Assembly (NCBI GenBank): GCA_002197995.1
Contig: NGZR01000001.1
Location: 11,861,501-11,925,500 of the forward strand
Reading direction: 5' to 3'
Origin: Gaeumannomyces sp. JS-464
Lineage: Eukaryota; Ascomycota; Sordariomycetes; Magnaporthales; Magnaporthaceae
DNA: 64,000 nt
The notes beneath the pieces were generated by a model. That model did not search any database, was not told the DNA's origin, and saw only the letters and a list, made by a program, of their open reading frames with translations. Made by a program: the position numbers and the translations under genes. This document shows positions 46,218-59,000 of this stretch, piece by piece. Every line of letters starts with the position of its first letter. The stretch's first letter is position 1.

Positions 46218-48273
46218 TCACGGTTTTCGGCCGTAGGTGACATACAGCGAAAAGTATGCGTGCTTCTGGGCGTCGGCAATGTCGGCGCGGACGCGGGCGC
46301 TGAACTCGACGACCTCGTCGCGCGTCCAGCCCAGGTTGCGCGTAAAGAGCGCCATGGACATGGCCTCGCAGCCCTCGGCAAAGTTCTCCTCGGCCCAGCG
46401 CCCGAGCTGCTTGAGCCGCTGGTCGCGCGGCCACCGGTTGATGGGCCACGTGTACGGCAGCCGCACCACGTCGACGAACCCGGCCCGCCGCATCATGTCG
46501 GCCGCCCGCCCGCACGTGTCGAGCGCGAACCCGGACCGCCGCCCGGCCTCCATCAGCAGGTCGCTCCACTGCTTCAACGCGCTGTCCGCCGGCAGGCTGC
46601 CGTCGTCGCACCGTACCGGGAAGTCGATGTCCTGCAGCTCCAGATAGCCGCCGGGGTCGAGGAAGCTGTCCGTCGAGCCCTGTGTTATTTGCCTCAGCTC
46701 TCTCTATTTCTGGCGGCGCAGACTACCACCTACTCGTATGACTGCCTTATAAACCTCGGCCAGTCCCTGAACGCTCCCGTCATCATGGACGCATGGATAT
46801 AGTCGAACTTGAAGCTGAACGTCCATGCCTCCTCAAGGTCGTCGATCTCGAAGATGGCGTTGGGCGGCGTGCTGCGGCCAATTTGGGTTGAGAAGAATAA
46901 GGTTAGCTGCGGGACACCACGCATCACCAGACCATAACCGCTCCGGGGTGGCACCGGGCACGCCTACAATGGTGGTTGTATGGGTGACAGATCGACGCCG
47001 ATCACCTGGAGTGTCCTCCATTCTTAGCAAGCACTCTATCGCCGCCCGCAAGCGCCAGGAGAAACGATGGCGACGGTGTAGGATGCTGCGTCTTCTTGCT
47101 CTCCCTACCTCGGCTTGTGGATATTTTCTCCGCTTCGGGTTGCCGTCAAAACAGGGTAAGCAACACAGCCCGCGCTCCTCATCGTGCCCGGGGGCGACCC
47201 TCTCACCGAAATCTATAACCCAGAAGCCTACAAGCATCTCGCAAGAGGATTGGTCAGAAGGCTTCATTGAGTATGTCACAGAGGTATCCGCAGTGATAGG
47301 AACACTCACCAAGCCCGCATCCGGCATCAAGTGCCCTGTGGGCATTCTCGACAGGCGCAAAGTTGAGCTTGTTGTCGAATGTCTGTAGGCAGAGGTGGTA
47401 CTGGAACTCTGTCAGGGACGCCCCGTTGCGTCTGTCAGATTTCTTCATTCGGGGGTTTGGTTGGGTGAGGCTTTGTATGATCGAGCCTATTCTAAAGGAT
47501 TAGACGAACCTTGTCTCTCTAGTTCTTGCTATGACATGCGCGACGTTCGTTTGCTATCAGTCATCTTGGGCACCATACAGAATGAAGCGATGAGCCTGCT
47601 GCAGTTCTAGCTGTGAGAGCAGCAAGAGAGTCAAGAGTTCAAAGAATAACCAAGGGAGGCGCCTGTGGGTCTACAATGCCTACGGGCCTCCCGAGCGAGT
47701 AGGACGTACCTCATCCATCGGAAGGACGTACTTCCCGTCCTTGTACCCATGGTATTTCCGGCCGTTTTCTTCCAGCTCTCTGAGGACGCTTGAGCTCAAC
47801 GAGACGGTGGACGACAACACTGAGATTTCCTAGAAAGCACGCGGGGGCTTGGGGAATACCCGATACGGTTTAGCAAGAAATCCTAGTCCCAGAATGAAAG
47901 TGTAGACGTGTAGATCTCCCTCGACAACGCATCACGGGCATGGTTCGGGTGCGTCCGATGTGGGTAAGGACGGAGACATCTCATTAGAGTGGCGGCGACT
48001 TGCATCTCCGAGTGCAGAATCCGTGTCTGCAAAATCGAATTCCTCCTGCGCATTAGAAGGATATTGGTCAGCACCCAGCGTATTGAGGAGAGGAGATTAC
48101 ATGGAAGCCAGGCCGTGCAAACCCATCTATATTGGGAGGGCAGCGAATGCTGGAGCCTTGCGGCCTGGAATACGGAGTGTGGTTGTTTTAGGGCCGAAAT
48201 AGAAAGCTGGGCTTACATCAACCTCGATCCCGACTGGTGCAGGATTTGCTTGTGCGATCCAATGGTCGTCCAT
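46218..48273 (-). CDS. LaeA-like SAM-dependent methyltransferase, multi-exon
   Basis: Class I methyltransferase resembling fungal LaeA/TAM-domain proteins. Well-phased exons: 48217-48273 (MDDHWIAQANPAPVG), about 47970-48045 (EEFDFADTDSALGD), 47710-47829 (LRELEENGRKYHGYKDGKY), about 47310-47400 (CLQTFDNKLNFAPVE, ALDAGCGLG), 47207-47227 (FWVIDF), 46968-47022 (VIGVDLSPIQPP), 46734-46871 (PPNAIFEIDDLEEAWTF, FDYIHASMM) and 46218-46665 (DPGGYLELQDIDFPV, TYGRKP). The SAM-binding glycine motif spans a junction. A small exon at 47579-47610 (LELQQAHRF) is uncertain, as is the 3' edge of exon 2, so a frame error may be hidden there. LaeA itself regulates secondary metabolism; most paralogues have unknown substrates. 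It is divergent from the P450 gene. Confidence 0.78.
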
Positions 48274-51019
48274 GGTTCGGGAACCCCTGCCGGGCTCACA
48301 GCAAAGCTGCGGCTGAGATTATCGGTAGAAGCTGTCTGCGTGCTGTTGGCTGCTTGGACGGTCTCCTGAGTGGCTGACTCTGGCGAGATTATCGCAACAA
48401 GGGGCTGCAGGAGGGTGGCAGAGGATCTTCGGGACAGCGACTAAATAAAGGAGCACTCCCCAGCCTGTTGAACATGGGGAAGCTTCTAGGGGGCGATGGT
48501 ACTGTTCGCCCTGCCTTCATGTTGGATTGCGGATAGGAAAAAGGCGGCCGGGAAGGGAAACAATGGCGAAAGGCAGGCAAACAAAGAGGCCACAGGTTCC
48601 ACCAGGAAGCCGCGGAGGTACATGGGCATCTGCCGTCCAATATCACCTGGCCAGCGCCCAATGGGTGGTGCGGGGAGGGTGGCAGAAGAGAGATGACAAG
48701 GAAGCGTGAGGGGACACATGGCGGTTGCGGTCGTCGGTTGGACACGTCTTGTGCTCCTCCATTAACCGACGTTTGCTTTCTGCGCGCTCGTTCTATGGCC
48801 CCTGCTTGGGGATAAATAAAGGGGCCGACGGCAGGCCACAGTCAGTGGCCTGAGCCTGTGTTTTGTGTAGCGTCTATCCGGCCGGGCTCCACCATTTCCT
48901 TCTGTTGACTCTTGGAGAGCCGCTCAAGGTAGGTAGTGATGACATTCTCCTGAGCCGTGCTCGCGGGAGATGCGTTGTCGTGCTGCCTCTTCACCTTCTA
49001 AATCAAAACAGGCGTCAGCTAGAGGCTGCCACCGACGGAGCAACAAGAACCCGACCCAATAATGAGAGATTTAAGGGAGGCGCAAATGTCAAAATGCGCC
49101 ACGTCGGCCCCTCACCCCACGCTCCTCTTGGCAAATCCATGTAGAAGCAGGTCGGAATTCTGTGACGAGTCTGACATGATGCTTCTTCTGGGGTGACACG
49201 AGTGGAGCAGGATGGGCAGCAAGGGCGCTCGCCTAAATGACAGGAGGAAGAAGGCGACAGACCCGCTGATCGCTGTTTGCTTGAGGGGCTTTTGGTGGCA
49301 TCCCAGTGAAATCCTCGTCCCGGCCGAACGGGTACGTGCATGAGTTGCCTGTGACGGGGGCTCAGTGAGACACCAAGGACCGAAGAAGGCCTTTCCGCGA
49401 AGGGTAGAGGCGTATGGAGGCGCACGCACGCACACACACCCACACACAGAAAGACAGGCAAACAACTCACATACCATGCCGTCCTTCACAGCACCCCCCA
49501 TGCCGAGCTGCCAGGATGGGCCCAGTTACACAGGTCAAAAGCTGCCGTAATCGTCTGGCGCCTCTCGAACTTTTCTTCTGCCCTATCACTGAGACAGTCT
49601 GCGATGCGGATGGGAAGCGAGCGCTTGATCCTGATAAGGAAGGTTGCGAAGAAAAACAGCCCGAACTAGCCCCCGGCGCCAGCTCCCCTGCCGTGCGAGC
49701 TTGGGTGGTCCTGCGGCAGGGGTGGTATCGCGTAAAAGCCGTCGTCCCGCATGCTCCTCGCCCGGAAACCCAAGCGAGCGTAGGAGAAAGTAACGAGCGG
49801 TCCCGGATATAGTCATAAGTAACGAGAGGATGCGAACCACGGCCATATCCTGCACTTTCTGACTGTTATGACAGGCTCTTCGGTGCCCAATACCACCACA
49901 CCTTCGGTGCGACCCATTGCTCAGCCCCATGCGGACCATCCGAAGGAAAGGACTGACAGGCGTGGGCGTTGTGTATGTCTTCAAGTGGCCGTCCCGCCAC
50001 ATGCAGGGCAACGGGAACCAGGCCCGAAAGAAGAGCTCGGTGGATGCAGGCGCATGAGGTGCCATCTCCACAGTGTGCCCGATAGGTGCCCAGTATAACA
50101 GTAGAGCTGATAGGTAGGGGGCGGTAGCCAGACGGACTGGCGCCGCGCGCAGCAGCCTGATCCAATCCCAATGGAGTGGCACAAGGTTGCAGGGTGCTTA
50201 ACCAAGCCGTCGGGTTGGTTCCACGTCTTCTGGGTACTTTGGCGGGGCACGAGAAAGACGCGCATGCGTTGTGTCTTCACCACTTGTTATGCAGGCACCC
50301 TGACAGGTCCCAGAGTAGCATATCCGGTTAGCAAGAGCCCGGCGGGAAAGGCAGGGGAAACGACGAGAAGGGGATGAACAATCACGAGCTTGCCATTCAA
50401 GCCAAGAAGAGATCCCGGAGATGCTCAGAAGACACTTGTTCCGGAGCAAGGCCATAGCCTGCCTCATGCAAGTGCTTGCGGCCGGCGTCTGCATGAACTG
50501 GGACAGGGCGCCTCGGCAGGGGGCAGCCCCTACACTTGGGGCATACCATCACTCTTTTCTAGGCGAACGTCAGGAGAGGTCGAGCATGTCGGGTGTCCAA
50601 GCCGCTAGAAAATACCTAGGTAGCTCTGTAGGAGTGGCCCGAGTTGGCCCGATCGGCTGGACCTATCGCGCCGCACCAGAACAATGTCTGGAATCTAGGT
50701 GGTGGTGACGGCCGCTGGAGAGAGAAAATAAACCCGGGGTGTTGAGACGGAATGGATCATACCGCGCCGTGCCTGACACCCATCTGAAGTGACAGCCCAC
50801 TCGGGCTGATGAGTAGTCTGTCCGGCACTTAAAAAGAAGAGCGCAACTCGTCCGCACCCTTTTCTCTCGGGACGGATTCAAGAAAACCCTTTCGAGCCCT
50901 CCCAGGTCCCATCAGCCAACACCTTTTCCTGCATTCATCACAACCGAGCATCTTTTCTTCGTCCACACCAGGCTCCTTTATCAAAAATAAACCATTTTCC
51001 CCGTTGAATTCCGCTATCC
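48274..51019. promoter_or_regulatory. 2.7 kb divergent region, methyltransferase / P450
   Basis: No conserved coding segment was found in either strand despite several short frames. It separates the two divergent starts and presumably holds both promoters. CACACAC repeats lie at 49427-49447 and a TACCTAGGTAG motif at about 50627. The 120 nt before the P450 ATG are pyrimidine-rich. A small unannotated gene cannot be excluded. Confidence 0.4.
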
Positions 51020-53183
51020 ATGTCGAGGATATACCATATCGACACCGTCCCGCCCGTGGTGCTTTCCGGGGCGACTGTGCTCACTTTCCTCGGAACCGCG
51101 CTCGTGCTCGCGCTGGCGCTCTGGACCTACTCGTCATGGAGTCGACTCCGACATATCCCAGGTCCATCCAGTGCCGGCTTGAGTAAATGGTGGATGTTCC
51201 GCAGCTCCATCAGCGGCAACATGCACCTCGCGTTGAAGGATGCAGTCGACAAGTACGGCAAGTATCAACCGAAGCCCAGGCGATTCCACAGTGGCCCAGG
51301 GTAGCAGTGTCGGCAGGCTCCCCGTCCCGGGTGCCTGGGAGCCCATGGTGGCACCGGTTTCAGCAAGCGGGACACGAGTGGTAGGAGGAAATGCTGACAG
51401 AAGACGCCGCGCAACGCAGGACCTCTCGCACGTATTGGACCCAACACTCTGGTCACCAATGACCCGGACGTCCTGCGCAAGATGTGGGCCGTGCGCTCGC
51501 CGTACAAGAAAGGGCCGTTCTACCAAGCCGTTCGCTTCAATCCCGATCGAGACAACCTGATATCGATGCGGGACGACGATGAGCACCGCGTCCTCCGTTC
51601 AAAGATGGCAGCCGGCGTAAGTCACCCTCGTTACAACCGCTCGCGTGAGCACTTGCCCTCTTCCCTATGGTCCACTAGACCTGGGACTCTCTCGTATCTT
51701 GAAGCCATCTCTAGTTTTGGTTTTGTCGCCGCCGTTGAGCACTCGCTTAATATCCTCCGTTGTGTCACTTGAAAACACAGTATGCAGGCAAGGACGTCGA
51801 TAGCCTCGAGGCCGTCATCGACAAGGGAATCAGCGCCTTCATCTGCCTTGTCGAGCGCCGGTACGTCTCGGATCCGGGCGGTTTTCGGCCGATGGATCTA
51901 GCGCGTAAGGTGCAATACGCGGCCCTCGACATCATCGGCCTTCTCTCACTCGGCGAGCGTTTTGGCTTTACCGATGAGGACACCGACGTTCACCAGTACA
52001 TCAAGATTCTCGAGGAGAGCATGCCCGTCATGATCACCTTGACCATCTTCCCAACTTTGGCCAAGGTGCTGCAGTCCCGGCTCTGCCGGCGCCTGATGCC
52101 GTCGGAGCGCGACAAGATCGGGCTTGGTGTTTTTATCGGGTGGGTGGCCCGCGATGTGGCGAGAGTCCAGCTGCCAGGACAGGCTTCTAATCTGTCCGTA
52201 TCGATTTTGCGTGGGAAACGAGCTGACACGTGAGAATAAACACGCAGAGTGGCCAAGCAGATTGTGGCCGACAGACTTGCTTCCGGCAACCCTTATCGCG
52301 GTGACATGCTAGGCTCGTTCCTTGCGCACGGGCTCACGCGCGAGGAGGCAGAAGGCGAGATGCTCCTGCAAATCGTGGCCGGGTCCGACACGACGGCGAC
52401 GGCTGTGCGAACGACGATGCTGTACATGCTCAGCTCGCCTACCGTGTACGGGCGGCTCGCGGCCGAGGTGCGGGCATGGGCGACGGCGAAGCAGCAGCAG
52501 CAACCGTCCTGTTCGCCGCCACCGGCAACCAACGCCGAGTGCTTGGCGCTGCCGTACTTGCAGGCGGTAATCAAGGAGGGCATGCGCATGCACCCGCCGG
52601 TGGCAGGGCTCATGGGGGTCATGGTGCCGCCGGGCGGCGATGTGCTGTGCGGACTTGACGTCCCCGAGGGCACCGAAGTCGGCTGGTCGGCGTTCGCGCT
52701 GCAGCGGCGCGAGGACATCTACGGAGACGACGCCGGCTGCTTCCGGCCTGAGCGCTGGCTCGAGGCCGACGGGGATCGGCTCAGGGCCATGGAGGCCACG
52801 TGGGAGCTCATCTTCAAGTACGGCAAGTGGCAGTGCCTCGGCAAGCCGGTTGCCCTGATCGAGATCAACAAGCTCTTTGTTGAGGTAAGTCGTGCTTCTC
52901 CTCGTCCGAGCCCGGCCTGGTTGGGGCCGCCTTCCTCGGGGCTACACAGCGCAGGCTTCGTGCAGGCCCCTGTCCCATGCATGCCTCTTTGTTCACCGGC
53001 GACGCGCTGCTTTTTCTCCTTGCTCGGGCGTCCGTTCCGCTGACTCCTGGTGGTTTCACCGCATGGCAGCTGCTTCGTAGGTACGACTTTAGCCTGGTCG
53101 ATGCTGCGCAGCCGATGAAGTCGGCCAACGCCGGCATCTTTCTCCAATCTGGTCTGATGGTCAAGATCACCCGCGCGCAGTGA
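51020..53183 (+). CDS. Cytochrome P450 monooxygenase
   Basis: Heme-thiolate monooxygenase, ER-anchored. Five exons phase exactly: 51020-51257, 51420-51616, 51781-52139, 52248-52884 and 53070-53183, giving 514 residues. The N-terminal membrane anchor is near residues 14-36 (VVLSGATVLTFLGTALVLAL), followed by the hinge RHIPGPSS. The I-helix is AGSDTTATA, the K-helix ExxR is in KEGMRMHPP, the PERF-like motif is FRPERW, and the heme loop FKYGKWQCLG supplies the Cys ligand. The heme loop and C-terminus resemble pisatin-demethylase-like fungal P450s, which is inference. Intron 1 starts GCAAGT, a GC-AG intron, because only that junction gives KYGPLARIGPNTLVTND. The substrate is unknown. The frame is intact. 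Confidence 0.93.
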
Positions 53184-53502
53184 TCAGGGACCATCGGCTG
53201 TCTAGGCGAGCATGGACGGATGGCTCGGGCGTAGGAAATGTGGACATAGAGGGGATACGGTCCTTTACGATATGGAGGGGCAAAATTGCGGGAAGAAATC
53301 AAGCGTTGAATTTCAGTTTCGGCTTCGATGTGGAAAGAACCAATCTGCCCGTGCTGTGATGGTGTCAGTCGGGTGGGATTTTTCACACTGTATTTAATCT
53401 CATTTGTTCTTCCAGCCACTGTCAGGACCCTGACAGGAGCAGCTTTCTCCCCCGTAGTCCCTTGAGCACTTCCATCAATCCGCGAGTCTCACACTGCGAC
53501 AA

Positions 53503-55452
53503 ATGTCTGCGACATCTGCATTCGTGTGCAGCAGAAATCGCCTCCTTGGTCTGTGCCTTACGGCCGCTCTGCAGATCTCGTCCGAAGCTGCCGCCGCCGA
53601 AACTGCCTCCAACAGCAGCAGCAGTGACACGCGAGCTCACCACCCCCTTTCTGGCTGCGGCGGGCCGCTCGTCGGGCTGCTGGGCCGACAAGCCTCGGCC
53701 CTCGCCGGTCTCTATCTCGGACAGGCCCGAGCCGCCGCCGCTGCCTACTGTGAAACCGACGTCGGGTGGGCAGATAATCATGATGCGGTCGTGCCCGTGT
53801 CTCTGGACGAGGAAAGCTGTCGCCAACGGCGGCTCCTTTGCTCGCGCCTCGACGACCTGATCACTCTGTCGTACGCCAGGTTCTACGCCTATGTATTCAG
53901 GGAGCTCCCCGTGTGCTGGAGACAGCTCTACACGGACGCGAGCATACTCAAATTCGCCACCTGTCTGCTGTCATCCCCGCCGCCAGAAGACCTGACGGAT
54001 AATTCCGATATCGATAGCCTCCTGGATGAGTTCATCAAGCCCCTTGATCTTGCACTTGTCCTCGCCGGCGGAGCAGGACATCAAAGAGGGCGCAGGTGGA
54101 TTGACGAAGCACTGGACCTTCTCGACAAGACCTACAATCGAGTAGAAGGCGGCGGGGTGCACCGGAGGCATCGTTAGGCCGCGCCATCCTCGCGGATGAA
54201 GATTCCGCGCCGCGGCTAAAGAAGCTGAAGCTGAGCGAGGATCCTCGGTCGCGCGGCTGGGAGAGTTCAACCTCCTTCTCGACGGCGGAGCCCTTCACTC
54301 CACCTGTAAAGAATCCAGTTAAGCGCATCCCAAGGCTCTCGATGGTAGAGTTCCAGACGTATCTGAACAGACCACCAAACCGTCCATGGGGCCAGAGCCA
54401 CTGGTCATCATCGGATTGACGGATGGCTGGCCTGCTCGGACGACGCGTCCGTGGAACAAGCCAGCCTACCTGGTGTCACGAACGCTGAGGGGTCGACGCC
54501 TCGTGCCTGTTGAGATTGGCAGGAGTTATGTCGACGACGGATGGGGCCAGAAGATCATCCCCTTTGCCGACTTCCTACGTACCTATATCGATACCACGGC
54601 AACGACGGTAGAGGCAGGAAGAGGTTCAAGTCACAGTGTCGATAACAGCAGTCGGAGCTCAACGTCACCGAATGAGCATGTCCCTGTGGCGTACCTCGCA
54701 CAACATCAGTTGTTTTCACAGCTCCCGCGACTCAGAGAGGATATTCGCATCCCTGATTATGTACGTACGCTCAACTGCGCCCTCTCACTGGCTTATGTCA
54801 AAGCAAACAATGGGGGAGAAAAAGAGGAGGGAAAAAATTGGGGAAAGGAGACGGACAGGAAAACAGAAGTGAACCGAAATCTAACTCCACTGCCAAACAA
54901 GTGCTACACCGCGCCACCGCCGCCCCCACCCTCGCTGTTCCGCGGCCGCCCGGACGGCGACAAAGAGGGAGGGTGGCCGCCCGCGGAGCTGGGCGAGCCG
55001 ATGCTCAATGCCTGGCTGGGCCCGCCGGGGACCATAACGCCGCTGCACACGGACCCCTACCACAACATGCTCGCCCAGGTCGTCGGCCGCAAGTACGTCC
55101 GCCTGTACGCGCCCCTGCACACGCCCCGCATGGCCGCCCGCGGTAGGGAGGCCGGGGTCGAGATGGGGAACACGAGCATGCTCGACGTCGGCGCCCTCGA
55201 GGGCTGGGACGCCCCCGGCGGTATAGGGAGGGCGGTGACGACCGAAGGGGAAGCGAGGAAGAGGCCCAACGTGGCGAGGTTAAAGGCGCGGTCGCCGGTG
55301 CAGCGGATCGAGGCGCAGCGGCCGCCTTCCGCGATATTCCGTTTGTGGACTGCATCCTGGAGCCTGGGGACACGCTCTACATACCCGCTGGTTGGTGGCA
55401 TTACGTCCGCGGCTTGAGCGTAAGCTTCAGCGTAAGCTTTTGGTGGAACTAA
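53503..55452 (+). CDS. JmjC-domain protein (JMJD5/KDM8-like), three frameshifts
   Basis: Probable Fe(II)/2-oxoglutarate-dependent hydroxylase of the cupin-fold JmjC group. The N-terminal half is helical and unclassified, beginning [16 protein letters not shown]. The catalytic half has [47 protein letters not shown], the iron motif HTDPYHN (HxD) and the distal histidine in [13 protein letters not shown]. The end is SVSFWWN. An intron at 54761-54901 (GTACGT donor, AAG acceptor) is a multiple of three without a stop. Breaks lie near 54157 (GGGG), 54386-54390 (GGGG) and 55315-55325, each explained by one missing base. About 603 residues. It starts 319 nt after the P450 stop on the same strand. 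Confidence 0.82.
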
Positions 55453-55659
55453 GCCGTCGCGCCCGCTGGGGCCTGAACACGCCGATGGAACCTGACAAGT
55501 CGTTTGTGGCTAAAAGAACTCATCGTAGATTACCTAAATAATACGCAAGCTTAAGCATGTGGACATGTTATGGTCGAGCCCCTGACTTCTGCTTCTTGGC
55601 CTTTGCTTTTGTGGGCATCGAGTCCGAGCCAGCCTATATATAATAATATAATAATAAAC

Positions 55660-55703
<44 letters not shown>

Positions 55704-56061
55704 AAGAAGTGACAAATATGCGAGAGAGCGCAAGGTAGAAAAAAGGCAATGGATCAGAGGTAAAAGAAGATAAGTGGTGGTAATATAAGACATGAAGCCG
55801 CTCCAGCGCGGTTCTCCCCTGATAAAGAAGCAAAGAGGGTATTTGAGTTGCTCGAGTAATTTCCGTCATCAATCGCAATCGCGTCAATGGCCGAGACAGG
55901 GAGAGAGAGAGAAGAGTGTGTGTGTGGAGGGTGAGGGAGGGAAATGTGACGAAGATCTACTATCAAGCCCGACAACCTTTCCACTTCGCTTGCCATCTTG
56001 TCTCGGGCCAGAAGAAAGTGAGAGAGAAGGGTGCTAATGGTGTGGTGTGCTCCGCCTTGAT
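55453..56061. other. Convergent intergenic region JmjC / F-box
   Basis: About 600 nt containing both 3' ends, an A42 tract, and GAGAGAGA runs near 55900. No coding signal. Confidence 0.4.
55661..55702. repeat. A42 homopolymer
   Basis: Forty-two consecutive A on the + strand, about 210 nt downstream of the JmjC stop, preceded by TATATATAATAATATAATAATAA-like sequence. No target-site duplication or retroelement body is seen next to it. Confidence 0.9.
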
Positions 56062-59000
56062 TCAGAGTCTCCCGGTCACCACCTCCTTCTCGAAGATCCT
56101 CACGCCCCAAACGTCGTAGAAATGAGCGCCCTCGATGGTCTCCAGTCTGATCCTATGCCGCTTCGTGCCGTCATGATCTTCGTCGTAGTCGTCGCTGTCG
56201 TCGTCGCTACAGTTGGCGCTGCCCCCATCTCCCCAGTCGTCCGCAGCCAAGAGCGGGAAGGGATCGTCGTAATGAGAGTTGAAGCTGGGCCCGTGGCCAT
56301 GGCTGCCAAAGATGCTGACATTCCCGCTAGCTTTCTCTTTATCCTTGCCCTTGCTCTTTTTGCCCTTCTTGGGCTCGTCTGCAATTCGGACGATCTTCTC
56401 TAACCGGTCGTCGTCGTCGATCGAGATCCACTCGAGTTTCATGTGCATGTGGTGAGACAGGTTGTCGATGAGGAACTTCTTGGTCTCACGCATGACCCAT
56501 ACGCAGGTGTCTTCGTTACGGAGGTGAATCACGTGCAGTGCATGTAGATTTGCTAGGTCAGCCATGTTCTGCATGAACACGTGCTATATAGGGATCAAGT
56601 AGCAACGGTTAGCCAAGGGCGGAGCGCAGGGCGTGAGCTGTGGAGTGAGCAGGTGCAAAATAAAGACTCACAATTGCTCGGATGTTCATGCTTATCGCCA
56701 ACTCCTCCATGACTTTCCCCTTGCGGCAGATGAGCCTGATGGTCTGCTCGTCTATGTCCCAATCCATACTACCCATATTCTTGATCATTAGTCGCTTCAG
56801 CGTTGGCAGGTGCTTCTTTAAGACGAGTTTCCGAATCTGTTCGATAGTGGTGGTTGTCTTGGCTGCAAAGCTCTCGGGCTTGTACTTGTGGTCTCTCTCC
56901 AGAATCATGAACTCGCGCAGCTCCTGAAGTTGCGAAACGAAGTTGAGAAGCGCCGTCGAGACGTTGTCGGTGAAGATGTTGCGCAAGGGCAGTGGCTGCA
57001 GCTTGTTCTCCTTGGCGAAGAGAGCCCATATCGGTTGTTGCGGACCCACGTTGAGCAGTGTAATATTCCGCAGCACTCGCAAGTCGATGGCCTTGCTCAG
57101 CACTGACGCCTTGACTGGGACAAGGTAGACGTTGAGTGACTCAAGCCCAATGCCCCTAGTCGCCCGAATGTATTCGCGCATGCGCCCGTCACTCGGTGAG
57201 TTCGTAGTCACCTCGCCCGACGGCACAGCCACTGGGGCCTGCTTCTCTGTGATAGCGATACCATTCTCGCCCACACGATCGCCAGCGTTCTGCGGCTCTG
57301 CGCGCGAGGAGCCGGTCTCCCTACGCACCTCCGGTGCACCTCCGCCGCTCGGACCCTGTTCCGCCTGCTGGGGAGCATCTGTGGATCCGGCCGTCTCAAA
57401 TGTCTCGACGTCTGGAATTGGTGTCTCTGTGGGAGTGGAAGTGTTTGGACCATCTTGCACGTCGAGAACGAGCTGCTCCTCCGGCCTCGATACTGACATC
57501 CTCTGGTTTAGGATTCTCGCCCTGGCGGTACATGTGGCTCGGGGCTCGATGGTAGATGAAGTACCAGAGGTGTGTCTTTCGGGTACCGCAAGGTTCTTCT
57601 CGGCCGAGCTGCCTTCGACGGACGAGGGGCCGGCTGAGGTCTGACCCTGGGCCTTTCCATCTCCAGAGGAATTAGTGGAGCCGACGACTGGAGGGCTCTC
57701 GCCCTCGTTACCGGGCTTTCCCTCCACAGAGGCGACGTATCTCCTGGTTGCTGCCACTATCAAGTCCAGAATTTCCTGCTGCTTGACGCTTGCGTCCGTA
57801 GCGGCACCGGTCTCTCCCAACCTGAGATCGTTCAACTTGCTAGATACTTCGGAAATCTTGGTGAAGAATTCCTTTGCGTGATCAGGAGTGACGGCCTGCC
57901 CTTGCGGTTCCTTGGTCTCGCCTGTCTCCTTTTTCTTATCCTGATCTTTGGAAGAGGCTCTCCTTGGAGGCTTCTTGGCAAGCGTGGTCTCCACATCGAA
58001 AATCCTCCCAAGCACGGCCTCTTGGCACTTGCGCTCCTCAGCAGCCCGATAGGCTCTCGCAGGCATACTCAGGTTGCTGTCGACGTATGGAACCGGGTGC
58101 GGGGGTCCAGGCACGACTTGGAACTCGTCGTCCGGGTCCGAGTCATCAAGCTCCGCCTCTGGCGGGGGTTTCCTAGCCTGGGATGCTAGGTGGTCGGAGA
58201 AGGACAGCTTGAGGGTGGTCAGGGTGGAAGACGAGTTCCGTATGCAGGTCTGGATCTCCGAGACCACGTCTAGAGTGTCCATGTCTAACACGGCCAGGCT
58301 TCTGAGCTTTTTGAAGCCAGACAGGGTCGGGGGCTCCTTGGACAACGCTGATCTTTTGGTCTTGGCTCTCGAGGGCGACTTGGGCGCCAACGGCGGCGGC
58401 CCAGATCCGGGAATCGCCGCAGCGGGCACGAGGGAAATCCCGTCGTACAGAATCTGCAGGGGCGGCTGCACACCAAAGGCGGGCATCTGAGAAACCGCGC
58501 CAGTGCCGATGTCGGGTAGGTGTGTGTGAGACTGCGTCGGGCTGCTGTCGGGTGATGCCGCGTACGGGAGCGGCGGAGGCGTTTCGTACATGGAGGGTCC
58601 GACCTGGAACCGGATATGGACATCTTTGAGCGTCTCGATGGCATGAAGTGCCCTGTAGACTGGACGACTGAGCTCAACCCTGATGTTCCACCTGAACGAC
58701 GAACACGATCATCAGTATTCCAGAGGATAACACGGAGGGGTGCAACAAAACAGGGAAGGCGACGGGCCGCTAGGTAGCGAGCGGCGCGGCACTGACCTAA
58801 ATGCCTCTAAAGACTTTGACTTGCGCAGCGTCAACAGTAGAAGCGTGTTCATGAACTTGCCGCAGCTGACGTTGAACAGATATGGCTTGTAGGCGGTCTC
58901 GGCCCTGTCGCCGGCGCTCAGAGTGTCGAGGGACATGTCCCGGAGATGCCTCGCATAGTCGTAGTCGCTTGTGACAAAAGTATCGAGGCCGCCCGCGAGG

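Noticed and set aside
55661..55702. Poly(A) tail of an inserted retroelement or processed pseudogene
   Set aside because: No element body, target-site duplication or intronless gene copy precedes the A run.
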